DNA from: Udaeobacter sp025935755
GTDB taxonomy: Bacteria; Verrucomicrobiota; Verrucomicrobiia; Chthoniobacterales; UBA10450
DNA: 34,286 nt
Direction: 5' to 3'
Assembly: GCA_036278715.1 (NCBI GenBank)
Contig: DASUKN010000015.1
Coordinates: 1 to 34,286 of the forward strand
Part shown: one piece after another, positions 1 through 8,409 of the stretch
Layout: every line of letters begins with the position of its first letter
Numbering within the stretch: position 1 is the stretch's first letter
Made by a program: the position numbers and the translations under genes
The notes under the pieces: model-generated
What the model was told of the DNA's origin: nothing
Seen by the model: the letters and a program-made list of their open reading frames with translations, nothing else
Database searches by the model: none

Positions 1-176
1 CAATGCGCGAAAGTTGGAAAGAAGTCGCGGAAGGCGAGATGCCTACTTGGTACTACGTGCTACTTCATCCTGAAGCGCGGTTGTCCGTGAAGGACCGATC
101 CCTGCTGCAAGCGTGGGCAGCGTCCAAAGGAGGACGCGAACGAGGGGACGCAAAAGACGAAGATCGCGATGATTAG
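1..176 (+). CDS. C-terminal end of a haem-binding domain protein (partial)
   Basis: An open frame enters from the left edge (codons in phase with position 3) and stops at TAG 174-176. The visible residues include EVAEGEMPTWYYVLLHPEARLS followed by a D..LL.AW pattern. This matches, from memory, the end of the small cytochrome-like haem-binding domain (PF14376 type), where a GxMP..Y...HPEA.LS segment follows the CxxCH site. The haem motif itself would lie left of the window. The tail after the domain is short and charged (KGGRERGDAKDEDRDD). Such proteins are usually periplasmic or membrane anchored. Family assignment is moderately sure because only about 57 codons are visible. Confidence 0.6.
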   Translation, partial: MRESWKEVAEGEMPTWYYVLLHPEARLSVKDRSLLQAWAASKGGRERGDAKDEDRDD

Positions 177-345
177 GCCGCGAGCCTCGACAGGTCCAAG
201 GCACTCCCCTGATAACAACCAGCTTTGAGATTGCCAGAAGTCGCCACGATCTGCTTTGCTGATCGGTGACAAATAGTCGGCCGTGAATGGATCGCACGCT
301 GCTTGCTGCCGTTAAGAATTGATTAACAAAAACAGGACGACACCC

Positions 346-1272
346 GTGAAAAAGAACGACAAGGCGCCGATTGTTTGCGGCACCGATTTTTCCGAGGCAG
401 CGACGGAAGCCGTGGACATCGCGGCCTTACTGGCGAGGCGCCTTAAGACAAAACTTGTTCTGGTGCATGTGGACCAGCTCTACAGGTCGTTGATCTCTGA
501 TTCGGCCGTCTTGAACGAGGCAACTTTGCAAAGGCGCCAGGATTTGGACGATGAGGTACGGCGAGTACGCAATTCGGAGACTAACGTGGAAGGACAATTC
601 CTATCCGGTCCCGCCTTCGATCAACTCGTCACTGCGGCCGTCACTGCCAAAGCGCGGCTCATTATACTTGGGGCAGTTGGGCACGGCCTGGCCAGGCGCG
701 TGCTTTTGGGAAGTATAGCGGAACGCACAGCAGAGACTTCGCCGATCCCAACTCTCGTTGTGCGTCCCGGCGGAAAACTCGGTTCGTGGCTCCGAGCCGA
801 ATACGAATTAAGAGTTTTGGTCGGGTACGATTTCTCCGCAGCGAGCGACGCCGCTTTGGCATGGGTCAACGAACTGGGGAAGATCGGCGAATTAGAAACC
901 ACTGTTCTCTACACAAACTGGCCTCCGGATGAAGCACGTCGGCTGGGATACAAAGGACCGCTGCCGCTGGATGCCAACCCTCAAGAGATTCAAAAAAATC
1001 TGGAACAGGACCTCAAGAAGCGCGTTGCAAGATTTCTGCTGAAACAAAAAGCAAAGGCTATGGTTGAGCCTGGCTGGGGAACGCCGGAAGGTTATTTGTT
1101 CGAACTGGCCAGCCGGCAAGACATCGATCTGATCGTGGTTGGCACTCACCAGAGAGAAGGCTTGGGGCGAGTACTACTGGGCTCTGTGTCGCGAGCCGTT
1201 TTACATCACGCAAAGATGTCAGTAGCCGTCATTCCTCCGCCTGGAACTACTGTTCCGAACTACGCCGAATGA
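346..1272 (+). CDS. Universal stress protein, two tandem UspA domains
   Basis: The protein has two UspA folds in tandem. The first (about residues 8-145) begins PIVCGTDFSEAA and ends with a G-rich nucleotide-binding type loop, LGAVGHGLARRVLLGS, then PTLVVRP. The second (about 155-300) begins RVLVGYDFSAAS and ends VVGTHQREGLGRVLLGS then VAVIPP. Both loops resemble the G2xG9xG(S/T) signature of ATP-binding Usp proteins. The frame could open at TTG 319, but GTG 346 is preferred because an AGGA sits 8 nt upstream and the conserved domain starts directly after it. Tandem Usp proteins are cytoplasmic stress or energy-status proteins of unspecified activity. The next gene is convergent, 125 bp away. 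Confidence 0.88.
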   Translation: MKKNDKAPIVCGTDFSEAATEAVDIAALLARRLKTKLVLVHVDQLYRSLISDSAVLNEATLQRRQDLDDEVRRVRNSETNVEGQFLSGPAFDQLVTAAVTAKARLIILGAVGHGLARRVLLGSIAERTAETSPIPTLVVRPGGKLGSWLRAEYELRVLVGYDFSAASDAALAWVNELGKIGELETTVLYTNWPPDEARRLGYKGPLPLDANPQEIQKNLEQDLKKRVARFLLKQKAKAMVEPGWGTPEGYLFELASRQDIDLIVVGTHQREGLGRVLLGSVSRAVLHHAKMSVAVIPPPGTTVPNYAE

Positions 1273-1397
1273 AACCGAGATCGCAGTCAAGGTGATCGCG
1301 GTCGCGGCAATGGCACAATCCTGAAGGTGCGGCGAGGCCTTGGGACGGGACAACTCGACATTTCTTGAATGCTCAGACGCGTTGCGCCCCTGGTTGT

Positions 1398-2102
1398 CTA
1401 TCGGTTGAGTTTCGGCGTGAACTGCGCCAGGTCGTAAATACCGAGCTTTCTTTCGATCCCGGCGACTTTATCGACCATGCCTTCGAATCCCTCTTCGCCA
1501 AAGAGTTCGTGCTCTTTTTTTTCGAAGTCTTCGCCTAACGAATCGTATTCATGTCCGCTGACGATCTTACGGAACTCGGGAAACAGGACCGTGTCTTCGC
1601 GCGCTTCGTGCGGGCTGTACATGCGGATGAACTGGCGCAAGGCATCTGCGAGCTTCTTTCGATCGTCCGGATTTTTGAGCGCCTGAGGCGTGGCGAGTTG
1701 CACAGTCTGATCGGTGACGCGACGGCCTGCCTGGTGTTGCTCGAAAAGCACATCCACCAGGTCGACGAGCTTTCCTGCCTTTCGAAAGCGCGGGAAAAGA
1801 AAGTTCTCTTCCAGCTTCTCGTGGTAATCCTCAATGAAATTGCGAATGATTTTCGCGGAATCGGCGACCGTATCCGGCGGCAAATCCGCGTTTGCCTCAA
1901 TCCGCCGGGTCGCCTCGCCGTAGATGAGCAGCACCCGCTTGAGGACGCCGTGTTCGCGCATCAAATCTTCGGCTGGCGAAACTTCTTCTTCCTCTTCGGT
2001 TTCCTTTTCTGTGGCGCCGCGAAGCAGTGTTGCTCCGGCGAAGCCGGAGGCGCTGGCGATCAGGCCGGCACGAATAAAAGCTCTCCGCGTTCGTCGCTCC
2101 AT
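1398..2102 (-). CDS. Tat-exported hemerythrin-like domain protein
   Basis: This 234-residue protein starts with a twin-arginine signal (TRRAFIRAG followed by a hydrophobic Ala/Gly-rich stretch), so it is probably exported folded. An acidic Glu-rich linker follows. The hemerythrin-like four-helix domain carries the expected ligands in order: His in REHGVL, the H...E pair in DYHEKLEENFLFPRF, His in LFEQHQAGRR and the H/E/D group in YSPHEAREDTVLFPEF. These would bind a di-iron centre used for O2, NO or oxidative-stress sensing or storage. The frame is open further upstream to 2312, but ATG 2102 is chosen because it begins the Tat signal and has a GGGATC-type ribosome site. It is transcribed divergently from the PadR gene with 75 bp between them. 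Confidence 0.85.
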   Translation of the reverse strand: MERRTRRAFIRAGLIASASGFAGATLLRGATEKETEEEEEVSPAEDLMREHGVLKRVLLIYGEATRRIEANADLPPDTVADSAKIIRNFIEDYHEKLEENFLFPRFRKAGKLVDLVDVLFEQHQAGRRVTDQTVQLATPQALKNPDDRKKLADALRQFIRMYSPHEAREDTVLFPEFRKIVSGHEYDSLGEDFEKKEHELFGEEGFEGMVDKVAGIERKLGIYDLAQFTPKLNR

Positions 2103-2152
2103 AATTGATCCCGTATGAAAGATTTCGTTTTGACAGCCGCTTTGGATGGATA

Positions 2153-2179
2153 ATTCGATACTGAAATTAGATATCGAAT
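2153..2179. promoter_or_regulatory. Candidate PadR operator (perfect 8-bp inverted repeat)
   Basis: ATTCGATA (2153-2160) and its exact reverse complement TATCGAAT (2172-2179) are separated by 11 nt. The right arm covers the first two bases of the PadR start codon. Spacing and position fit a dimeric winged-helix repressor that blocks its own gene, and possibly the divergent hemerythrin gene as well. The repeat is seen directly; binding by this PadR is inferred. Confidence 0.55.
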
Positions 2180-2507
2180 GGCAACATCGAAAATCGATAC
2201 TGAAGATCGGTACCAGGATTGGCTTTCCGGTTTCATTCGGCTGCACATCCTGCATCATGCCGCTACACAGCCGTTGATCGGTCACTGGATGATCGAGGAA
2301 TTGCGCCGGCACGGCTACCGGCTCAGCCCCGGCACGGTCTACCCGATGCTACGTGGAATGGAGCAAAAGGGCTATCTGCGGAGCACCGAGAAACGTGAAG
2401 GCCGACGGTTTTGGCGGGAATACCGTGCCACCCCGGCTGGTCGTAAGGCACTGGCAGGGGCGAAGGCAAAGCTGCGCGAGCTGTTTCTAGAATTGATCGA
2501 AGAGTAA
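2178..2507 (+). CDS. PadR-family transcriptional regulator
   Basis: This 109-residue protein has the PadR winged-helix pattern: LHILHHAATQPLIGHWMIEEL, then the recognition region YRLSPGTVYPMLRGMEQKGYL and the wing GRRFWREYRATPAGRKAL. A short C-terminal helix may help dimerisation. PadR proteins are generally ligand- or metal-responsive repressors. The gene starts inside a perfect palindrome (2153-2179) and is followed 36 nt later by chrA on the same strand, so it probably represses itself and chrA in response to chromate or a related oxyanion. The inducer is inferred from context only. Confidence 0.9.
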   Translation: MATSKIDTEDRYQDWLSGFIRLHILHHAATQPLIGHWMIEELRRHGYRLSPGTVYPMLRGMEQKGYLRSTEKREGRRFWREYRATPAGRKALAGAKAKLRELFLELIEE

Positions 2508-2543
2508 CATGCCGCGCCGCGAGGCGAGAAACCGGCCGCACCT

Positions 2544-3716
2544 ATGGGAAGTGTTCGAGATTCAGGCGGTGAAACGCGGACTGAGTTAAAAGAACTCGCT
2601 GTTGTTTTCTTGAAACTAGGTACCATCGCGTTCGGCGGTCCTGCAGCGCACATCGCTATGATGGACCATGAAATCGTGCGCCGACGGAAATGGCTCACCC
2701 GCGAGGAATTTCTCGATTTGCTCGGCGCGACCAATCTCATTCCCGGGCCGAACTCGACCGAAATGGCAATTCACATCGGATATCGGCGCGGGGGCTGGCG
2801 GGGTCTGGTCGTAGCTGGCAGCTGCTTCATCTTACCTGCGGCATTAATGGTGACAGTTATTGCCTGGAGTTATGTGCGGTTCGGAAAACTGCCGCAGGTC
2901 GAAGGTATTCTCTATGCCGTAAAACCGGTGGTGATCGCTGTCGTCGCACAGGCGCTTTGGGCTCTTAGCCGCAGTGCAATCAAGACATGGACGCTCGCGC
3001 TCGCTGGCGTGGTCGTAGTGGCGTTGAACTTCGCGGGAATTAATGAGCTGCTTTTGCTGTTTGCCACCGGAGTTGCGATCTGCGTGCTGAGCGGATTTGT
3101 CGACAAAAAGCAAATCGGGATGCGCCAGATTCTCTGGTGGTTTTCTCCGGCAATGAACGGAGCAGCTTTAACCATTGCGACTGAGACGACCGCATTCGGT
3201 CTGTGGCCGTTGTTTGGTTTTTTTCTAAAGGTCGGCTCCGTGCTCTTTGGCAGCGGTTATGTTTTGCTGGCTTTTCTCCGAGCAGACCTGGTCGAACGCT
3301 GGCACTGGCTGACTGAATCGCAGTTGATCGATGCCATCGCAGTCGGCCAGGTGACTCCTGGCCCGGTGTTTACCACGGCGACTTTCATTGGGTATTTTCT
3401 GGGCGGACTGCCGGGCGCGCTTGTAGCAACTTTGGGGATCTTCCTGCCTGCGTTTTTGTTTGTCGCAATCAGCGGGCCGCTTGTACCACGTATGCGCCAA
3501 TCGCCGGTTGTGGCCGCTTTTCTCGACGGGGTGGTTGTCGCATCAATGGGATTAATGACAGTGGTAACCTGGCAACTGGCGGGCTCTGCGCTGGTCGACC
3601 CGCTCACACTGTTGCTCGCCGCGTTAAGCGGGCTGCTGCTGATCCGCTTCAAAATCAACTCCGTCTGGCTCGTTTTAGGCGGAGCCGTCATCGGCCTGAT
3701 CATCTCAGTCAAGTGA
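2544..3716 (+). CDS. chrA: Chromate transporter, CHR family (ChrA-like)
   Basis: This 390-residue integral membrane protein has the two-domain layout of long-chain CHR transporters. The N-terminal half carries LGTIAFGGPAAHIAMM, WLTREEFLDLLGATNLIPGPNSTEMA and IGYRRGG. The C-terminal half carries the matching elements FLKVGSVLFGSGYVLL, WLTESQLIDAIAVGQVTPGPVF and FIGYFLGG. Multiple hydrophobic segments are evident. Characterised family members export chromate driven by the proton gradient, though homologues of unknown substrate are common. It lies 36 nt downstream of a PadR regulator and is probably co-transcribed with it. The ATG has only a weak ribosome site (GAGGCGAG about 15 nt upstream). 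Confidence 0.9.
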   Translation: MGSVRDSGGETRTELKELAVVFLKLGTIAFGGPAAHIAMMDHEIVRRRKWLTREEFLDLLGATNLIPGPNSTEMAIHIGYRRGGWRGLVVAGSCFILPAALMVTVIAWSYVRFGKLPQVEGILYAVKPVVIAVVAQALWALSRSAIKTWTLALAGVVVVALNFAGINELLLLFATGVAICVLSGFVDKKQIGMRQILWWFSPAMNGAALTIATETTAFGLWPLFGFFLKVGSVLFGSGYVLLAFLRADLVERWHWLTESQLIDAIAVGQVTPGPVFTTATFIGYFLGGLPGALVATLGIFLPAFLFVAISGPLVPRMRQSPVVAAFLDGVVVASMGLMTVVTWQLAGSALVDPLTLLLAALSGLLLIRFKINSVWLVLGGAVIGLIISVK

Positions 3717-3847
3717 GAGTTCCGTCAGTATTCCGTTCTGACTCGCATTCTCGATTTCCGGTGATGGAAATAGGGCGCGTAAGAATTGAATGGCAAAAAC
3801 CAAATGCTGAACAGCTCGGCACCATAGCCTAGATTGGAAGTTGGGAA

Positions 3848-6604
3848 GTGAGCACCGCATCCGCTACTAAACTCCAACATCAGCGCGATGTTCTCTTGGA
3901 GCGGCGTCCGATTGTCAAGGCGATGCTTGCGCCGAAGTCGGTTGTGCTGATTGGCGCGAGCGAAAAACCGGGCAGCGTCGGACGCGCGTTGACCGACAAT
4001 ATTCAGTCGTTCAATGGGCGCGTGTTTCTAGTAAATCCAAATCACCCAACAATTCTTGGGCAAAAAACGTTTTCGAAAATTAGTGATCTGCCTGAAGCGA
4101 CCGATCTTGCTGTAATCGCCACGCCAGCTGCAACCGTTTCGGGCATCGTCGCAGAATGTGCAGCTGTGGGTGTGAAAGGCGCCGTAATTATTTCGGCTGG
4201 GTTCAAGGAGTGTGGACCGGCTGGAGCGGAGCTCGAAAACCAGATTCTCGAACGCCGCGGCAACATGCGGATCATCGGGCCGAATTGCGTGGGCGTGATG
4301 CTGCCGCACATTGGTTTGAACGCGACGTTCGCGAAGCCGCTTGCGCTGCCAGGCAACATCGGATTTATCAGTCAAAGCGGAGCGCTTTGCACGGCGATTC
4401 TGGATTGGAGCCGATCGATACAGCTCGGGTTCAGCGCGTTCATTTCCATCGGTTCGATGGCCGATGTGGACTGGGGCGATTTGATTGATCATCTCGGCGA
4501 CGATCCGCACACGCGCAGCATTTTGCTTTACATGGAATCAGTGGGCGCCGCGCGCTCCTTTCTTTCTGCTGCGCGTGAGGTGGCGCTTACGAAACCAATC
4601 ATCGCCATTAAAGTCGGACGATCAGGTGCCGCGGCGAAAGCAGCTGCCTCGCACACTGGCGCGCTTACCGGCAGCGACGACGTACTCGATTCGGCGTTTC
4701 GCAGAGTTGGCGTTCTGCGCGTTGACACAATCGAAGAATTGTTTGGCCTCGCCGAGTTGTTAGGCAAACAACCGCGTCCTGCGGGACCACGTCTGGCGAT
4801 CGTGACCAATGGCGGCGGCCCCGGTGTGCTGGCAACTGACGCATTGATCGAGTGCGGCGGAAAATTGGCAGAGTTGTCAGGCAAAACTCTGGATAAATTA
4901 AACACGCTTTTGCCGCCCCATTGGAGTCGAGGCAATCCGGTTGACATCCTCGGCGACGCCAGTCCCGAGACGTACGCGAAAGCAGTCGAGATCGTCGCGC
5001 GCGATGAAAACAATGACGGGTTGCTCGTCATTCTTTCGCCGCAAGCTGTGACCAAGCCGAGCGAAACCGCCGAGCGACTGCGTGCTTTTGCAAAGCTAAA
5101 GACCAGGCCAATTCTTGCGAGTTGGATGGGCGGAGTTGGCGTGCGTCCCGGTATGGAGATCCTGGATCGCGCAGGCATTCCGACGTTTGAATATCCAGAC
5201 GCGGCCGCGCGCGCGTTTTGCGGGATGTGGCGTTACTCTCACAATCTCGACGCGTTGTACGAAACGCCGGAGTTGACCGCGACTGCCGAGATCGAGAGGT
5301 CACACGCCGCACAGATCATCAATCGCACAAGAAAAACGCAGCGCACGCTGCTGACCGAAATCGAATCCAAGCAACTGCTGACAGACTACGGAATTCCGAC
5401 CGTAGAAACGAAAATCGCGAAGACTGAAGAGGACGCTGTCGAGCTTGCACAAGAAATCGGCGGCCCAGTGGTGCTCAAGATTTATTCTGAAATTATCACG
5501 CACAAAAGCGACGTGGGCGGCGTAAAACTAAATTTACGCGGCGCAACTGCTGTTCGCCGCGCGTATCGCGAAATCGAAAGGAATTGTAGGGCGTCTGTGT
5601 CAGACGCCAACCATGGACCGGCGTTTCACACAAACGCCCTACAACACTTTCTCGGCGTAAGCGTGCAGCCAATGATCGCGCATGATGGCTACGAGCTCAT
5701 ATTTGGCAGCAGCAACGATCCTCAATTCGGTCCCGTGCTCCTGTTCGGAACCGGCGGATATTTCGTCGAAGTTTTCAAGGATCGCGCGCTGGGCCTTCCT
5801 CCGCTGAATCGCACACTGGCGCGCCGGTTGATGGAGCGAACACAAATCTACCGGGCCCTAAAGAAAGGTTTTCGTGGACGCGAGCCGATTGATCTGCCCG
5901 CGGTGGAAGACTTGCTGGTTCGCTTCAGCCAGTTGGTCATCGAACAGCACTGGATCAAGGAAATCGATATCAACCCGCTCCTCGTTTCACCCAAACAAAT
6001 CGTCGCCCTGGATGCGCGCGTGGTCTTGCACGATCCACAAACACGCGAAGCCGATCTGCCACGGTCCCCAATCAGGCCGTATCCCACTGAGTATGTGATC
6101 ACGCGAAAAATCGGCGGCGTTGAAGTGACCATTCGTCCCATTCGACCGGAGGACGAACCGCTCATGGTCAAGTTCCACAAGACGCTTTCCGATCGCAGCG
6201 TTCACCTTCGTTATTTCGGACTCGTGAGCTTGGAGAGACGTATCATGCACGAACGCCTGCGCCGGGTCTGTTTCATCGATTACGACCGCGAGATCGCGCT
6301 GGTTGTCGATCTACAAAACCGCGATGGCAAGCACCAGATTCTCGGCGTCGGACGTCTCATCAAAGAACACGGAACAGACGAAGCGGAGTTTGCCGTTCTC
6401 ATCAGCGATCCCTGGCAAGGGAAAGGTTTTGGCTCGGAGCTTTTGAAATTGCTGGTGCAAATCGGACGCAAAGAACATTTGCGTCGCATCACCGGCCATA
6501 TTTCTCCAGAAAACACCACAATGAAGACCGTGAGCGAACAAGTCGGCTTTAGCCTGCATTTCGATGGCGAGGCGGATGAATGGCTGGCGGAGATCAATCT
6601 GTGA
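3848..6604 (+). CDS. ADP-forming acyl-CoA synthetase fused to a GNAT acetyltransferase
   Basis: The order of domains in 918 residues is CoA-binding Rossmann (about 25-120, SVVLIGASEKPGSVG), succinyl-CoA-ligase-like domains (about 165-460) with the phosphohistidine loop AAASHTGALTGS (His269), an ATP-grasp domain (about 500-730, GPVVLKIYSEIITHKSDVGGV and DINPLLV), and a C-terminal GNAT domain (about 757-915, VTIRPIRPEDEPL ... DPWQGKGFGSELL). This is the architecture of Pat/Pka-type lysine acetyltransferases. In the Salmonella enzyme the catalytic His is recalled to be lost, whereas here it is kept, so acyl-CoA synthesis may still be active. Start is GTG 3848 with GGAAG upstream. A palindromic repeat at 5584-5644 is read through in frame within the ATP-grasp part. 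Confidence 0.88.
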   Translation: MSTASATKLQHQRDVLLERRPIVKAMLAPKSVVLIGASEKPGSVGRALTDNIQSFNGRVFLVNPNHPTILGQKTFSKISDLPEATDLAVIATPAATVSGIVAECAAVGVKGAVIISAGFKECGPAGAELENQILERRGNMRIIGPNCVGVMLPHIGLNATFAKPLALPGNIGFISQSGALCTAILDWSRSIQLGFSAFISIGSMADVDWGDLIDHLGDDPHTRSILLYMESVGAARSFLSAAREVALTKPIIAIKVGRSGAAAKAAASHTGALTGSDDVLDSAFRRVGVLRVDTIEELFGLAELLGKQPRPAGPRLAIVTNGGGPGVLATDALIECGGKLAELSGKTLDKLNTLLPPHWSRGNPVDILGDASPETYAKAVEIVARDENNDGLLVILSPQAVTKPSETAERLRAFAKLKTRPILASWMGGVGVRPGMEILDRAGIPTFEYPDAAARAFCGMWRYSHNLDALYETPELTATAEIERSHAAQIINRTRKTQRTLLTEIESKQLLTDYGIPTVETKIAKTEEDAVELAQEIGGPVVLKIYSEIITHKSDVGGVKLNLRGATAVRRAYREIERNCRASVSDANHGPAFHTNALQHFLGVSVQPMIAHDGYELIFGSSNDPQFGPVLLFGTGGYFVEVFKDRALGLPPLNRTLARRLMERTQIYRALKKGFRGREPIDLPAVEDLLVRFSQLVIEQHWIKEIDINPLLVSPKQIVALDARVVLHDPQTREADLPRSPIRPYPTEYVITRKIGGVEVTIRPIRPEDEPLMVKFHKTLSDRSVHLRYFGLVSLERRIMHERLRRVCFIDYDREIALVVDLQNRDGKHQILGVGRLIKEHGTDEAEFAVLISDPWQGKGFGSELLKLLVQIGRKEHLRRITGHISPENTTMKTVSEQVGFSLHFDGEADEWLAEINL
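5584..5644. repeat. REP-like double hairpin inserted in frame in the synthetase gene
   Basis: A 61-bp inverted repeat has 25-bp arms (5584-5608 and 5620-5644) that pair at 22 of 25 positions, including a perfect outer 11 bp (TTGTAGGGCGT / ACGCCCTACAA), around an 11-nt centre containing CCATGG. Each arm is also a small hairpin with a 7-bp stem (GGCGTCT-GTGTC-AGACGCC and GGCGTTT-CACAC-AAACGCC). The layout is that of two head-to-head REP units. It encodes about residues 579-599, a stretch that looks longer than the usual loop between the VKLNL and VQPM strands of the ATP-grasp domain. Confidence 0.8.
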
Positions 6605-6708
6605 GTTCGTAAGTGTATGCCTCACAGCGGGCAATCATCGGTCATCATTTCGGTATTCGGTTTTGCGTGAGCGCGAGCCGGTATATGCAGGTCCGGCGAT
6701 TATCAGTC

Positions 6709-6728
6709 GTCGGCGCGCGAGCGCCGAC
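6709..6728. repeat. Intergenic GC-rich hairpin
   Basis: GTCGGCGC (6709-6716) and GCGCCGAC (6721-6728) form a perfect 8-bp stem with a GCGA loop. No T-run follows, so it is not a standard intrinsic terminator. It lies in the 208-bp gap between the synthetase and the next small gene, and could be a repeat-family palindrome or an mRNA-stabilising hairpin. Nothing else was recognised in this gap. Confidence 0.5.
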
Positions 6729-6812
6729 TCCCGACAACGCATCGCAAATTTTGCAATGTAAACGCCAACAAATGGGAAGCGCCATAAGCTGGCGTCGTCG
6801 AATTATTGTTAA

Positions 6813-7106
6813 ATGAAACAAACACCAGCAATGCTTGCGAAACAGATGGAGCGCGCAGGCAAGGATTGCTTTCGTTACCAAAACGAGCACTGCACAGTTT
6901 TCGAAAACGACCTGGAACAGATTTGTCCCCGAAACGATGACAATCGGAAAAAGAAACTAGTCGAATTTGCGGCGCAATACGGCTTTCGTCTCAGGTTCTA
7001 TCGCAAGGGACTGTTCGCCATCTTTGGTAAGCGCACGCTAGCGTCGGTAAATAATAAGCCCGCTCTATGGCCTGCGGTCGCGTGCGCGGGCTCAAACGCA
7101 AAATAA
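6813..7106 (+). CDS. Small hypothetical protein
   Basis: This 97-residue frame has no family I can name. Residues 1-70 look protein-like: charged and amphipathic, with two Cys (KDCFRYQ and QICPRN) and a basic segment, GFRLRFYRKGLFAIFGKR. The last 25 codons run through palindromic DNA (7035-7092) and look unrelated, so the original C-terminus may have been replaced by a repeat insertion. Start ATG 6813 is used; ATG 6831 is an alternative. No clear ribosome site is seen. It stands alone, with a terminator-like hairpin about 150 bp downstream. Confidence 0.5.
   Translation: MKQTPAMLAKQMERAGKDCFRYQNEHCTVFENDLEQICPRNDDNRKKKLVEFAAQYGFRLRFYRKGLFAIFGKRTLASVNNKPALWPAVACAGSNAK
7035..7092. repeat. Palindromic DNA at the 3' end of the small hypothetical gene
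   Basis: ACGCTAGCGT (7035-7044) is a perfect 10-bp palindrome. Shortly after it AGCCCGC (7057-7063) and GCGGGCT (7086-7092) form a 7-bp inverted repeat with a 22-nt centre. The pair suggests an interspersed repeat overlapping the gene end. It could not be confirmed as a family from this window alone. Confidence 0.4.
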
Positions 7107-7252
7107 AAACTCAGTTCGGTCCGATCTAAGCACGTCTGAAGCCCTAACCAGACATCGCCACTCCTCATGTAGAAATGCATTTGCCTGAACCATTGTAGAA
7201 AGATGAGCCAACGAATTGCCGATCAGATTTAACCTTGACGTCGCCGCAGGTC

Positions 7253-7289
7253 GAGCGCCCTCTCGCTTGAGAGGCGCTCTCGGCCTTTT
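7253..7289 (+). terminator. Candidate intrinsic terminator
   Basis: GAGCGCCCTCTC (7253-7264) pairs with GAGAGGCGCTC (7269-7279) around a GCTT loop, giving an 11-bp stem with one bulged C, followed by TCGGCC and a T4 run (7286-7289). It separates the plus-strand small gene from the minus-strand HAF pseudogene. The T-run is short, so efficiency is uncertain. Confidence 0.5.
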
Positions 7290-7317
7290 GTCCTAGGGCG
7301 ACAAGCATCATTCATGG

Positions 7318-8409
7318 TCATTGCTTCACAGGGATCAGCAACACGCTTCGTACTCCACCGTTGTAGATGTCGTAGGCGTTGGCCACGATTTGGCCGTAAT
7401 CATTGATGGCTGTGGCTGAGATCAGGACATATCCTTTTCCCGTTTCATTCAGCAGGTTGTTAAGGTTGACCATCTTTGCAGTCCCGGTACCACTTCGGTT
7501 CCAGAGAAACGCCACTTGTTGTAGCGGCATTTCGCCGACGCCTGGCAGATAGGTGTAACCAACAACCTGGTCCTTGTTATTCACACCCAGTGCCACGCTG
7601 TAGTCGCTATCCGCCATACCGCCACTGAGCGTGCCGAGGTCCATCATGCTCCTGCCATCATGGAAAAACGCATGAACGTGTCCGTTGTTGCTTTTGACGG
7701 TCGAAAAGCCAACAACATGGTTGTAGTTGTTGATGGCCATTCCAGAACTGAAAAAGCCACCCCAACACACCCAGATCCTGCATCCGCTGATTGCTTGGAG
7801 ACGGCTGGCGATAGATAAACGCGTGAGTGGCAAGCATCGCACCCATGCCTTGAGTTTGCGAACTGCCTGTTACCACTCCTGCGTCGTTGATTGCACATGC
7901 CTGAGCGTACCCCCCACCCAGCGTGCCGATGTCAATCATGCCGGTTTGACTGCTCCACATGAAGGCTCGGCTCTCGGCGCCGTCGCGCCTTGTACTGGAG
8001 AACCCGACAACCTGGCCCATGGCATTAATACTATTGGCCCGGCTGTAGGACTCCAAGGTCCGCGACGAATCCGACCTTGAAGAGCGCAGCGTGGCTTGCA
8101 TCCATTGGGCCGGCAAAGAAGGAGTCCCCGACTAGCAAATTCATGGAATTGATTCCGAACGCGCGACTGTTAACGCCGCCGGCATCTTCCATTATTTCTT
8201 AACTGTCGTAGAAGAAGGCGCGTGTCGCACTTGCCTTGCGCGCGGTGCCGGCTACGTGTCCCCTCAAAGTTGAGGGCGTTAGGCTGACTGCCTTCCATGC
8301 CTTTCCTGACTCCAAGATCTTCCAAGCTGTACTTCTGTCCTTGTGCTGTCGATATCCCGATGGCGAGACACGCCATCAGTCCAATTAAAATCACCGGTAT
8401 CTTGTTCAT
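7318..8409 (-). pseudogene. HAF-repeat extracellular protein, frameshifted
   Basis: The gene begins at ATG 8409 with a good signal peptide (MNKIPVILIGLMACLAIG...AQG) and YSLEDLGVRKG. It continues as HAF-type repeats with recurring AINDxGxVVG, FxW and DLGTLGGG motifs, for example DIGTLGGGYAQACAINDAG and NNYNHVVGFS. It then shifts frame repeatedly: near 8268 (NALN then GHVAGTARKASATRAFFYDS in another frame), at a TAA near 8206, near 8050 (ADLGVLQ versus YSRANSINAMGQVVG) and near 7785 (MQDLGVL versus GGFFSSGMAINN). At least four lesions rule out a simple single sequencing slip. HAF-repeat proteins are secreted and of unknown function. Confidence 0.75.

Noticed and set aside
43..297. Minus-strand frame of 84 codons at the left edge
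   Set aside because: It lies opposite the haem-binding-domain tail and shows no domain or plausible composition.
1551..2108. Plus-strand 185-codon frame opposite the hemerythrin gene
   Set aside because: The minus strand encodes a protein with Tat signal and all iron ligands; the plus frame has no recognisable motif.
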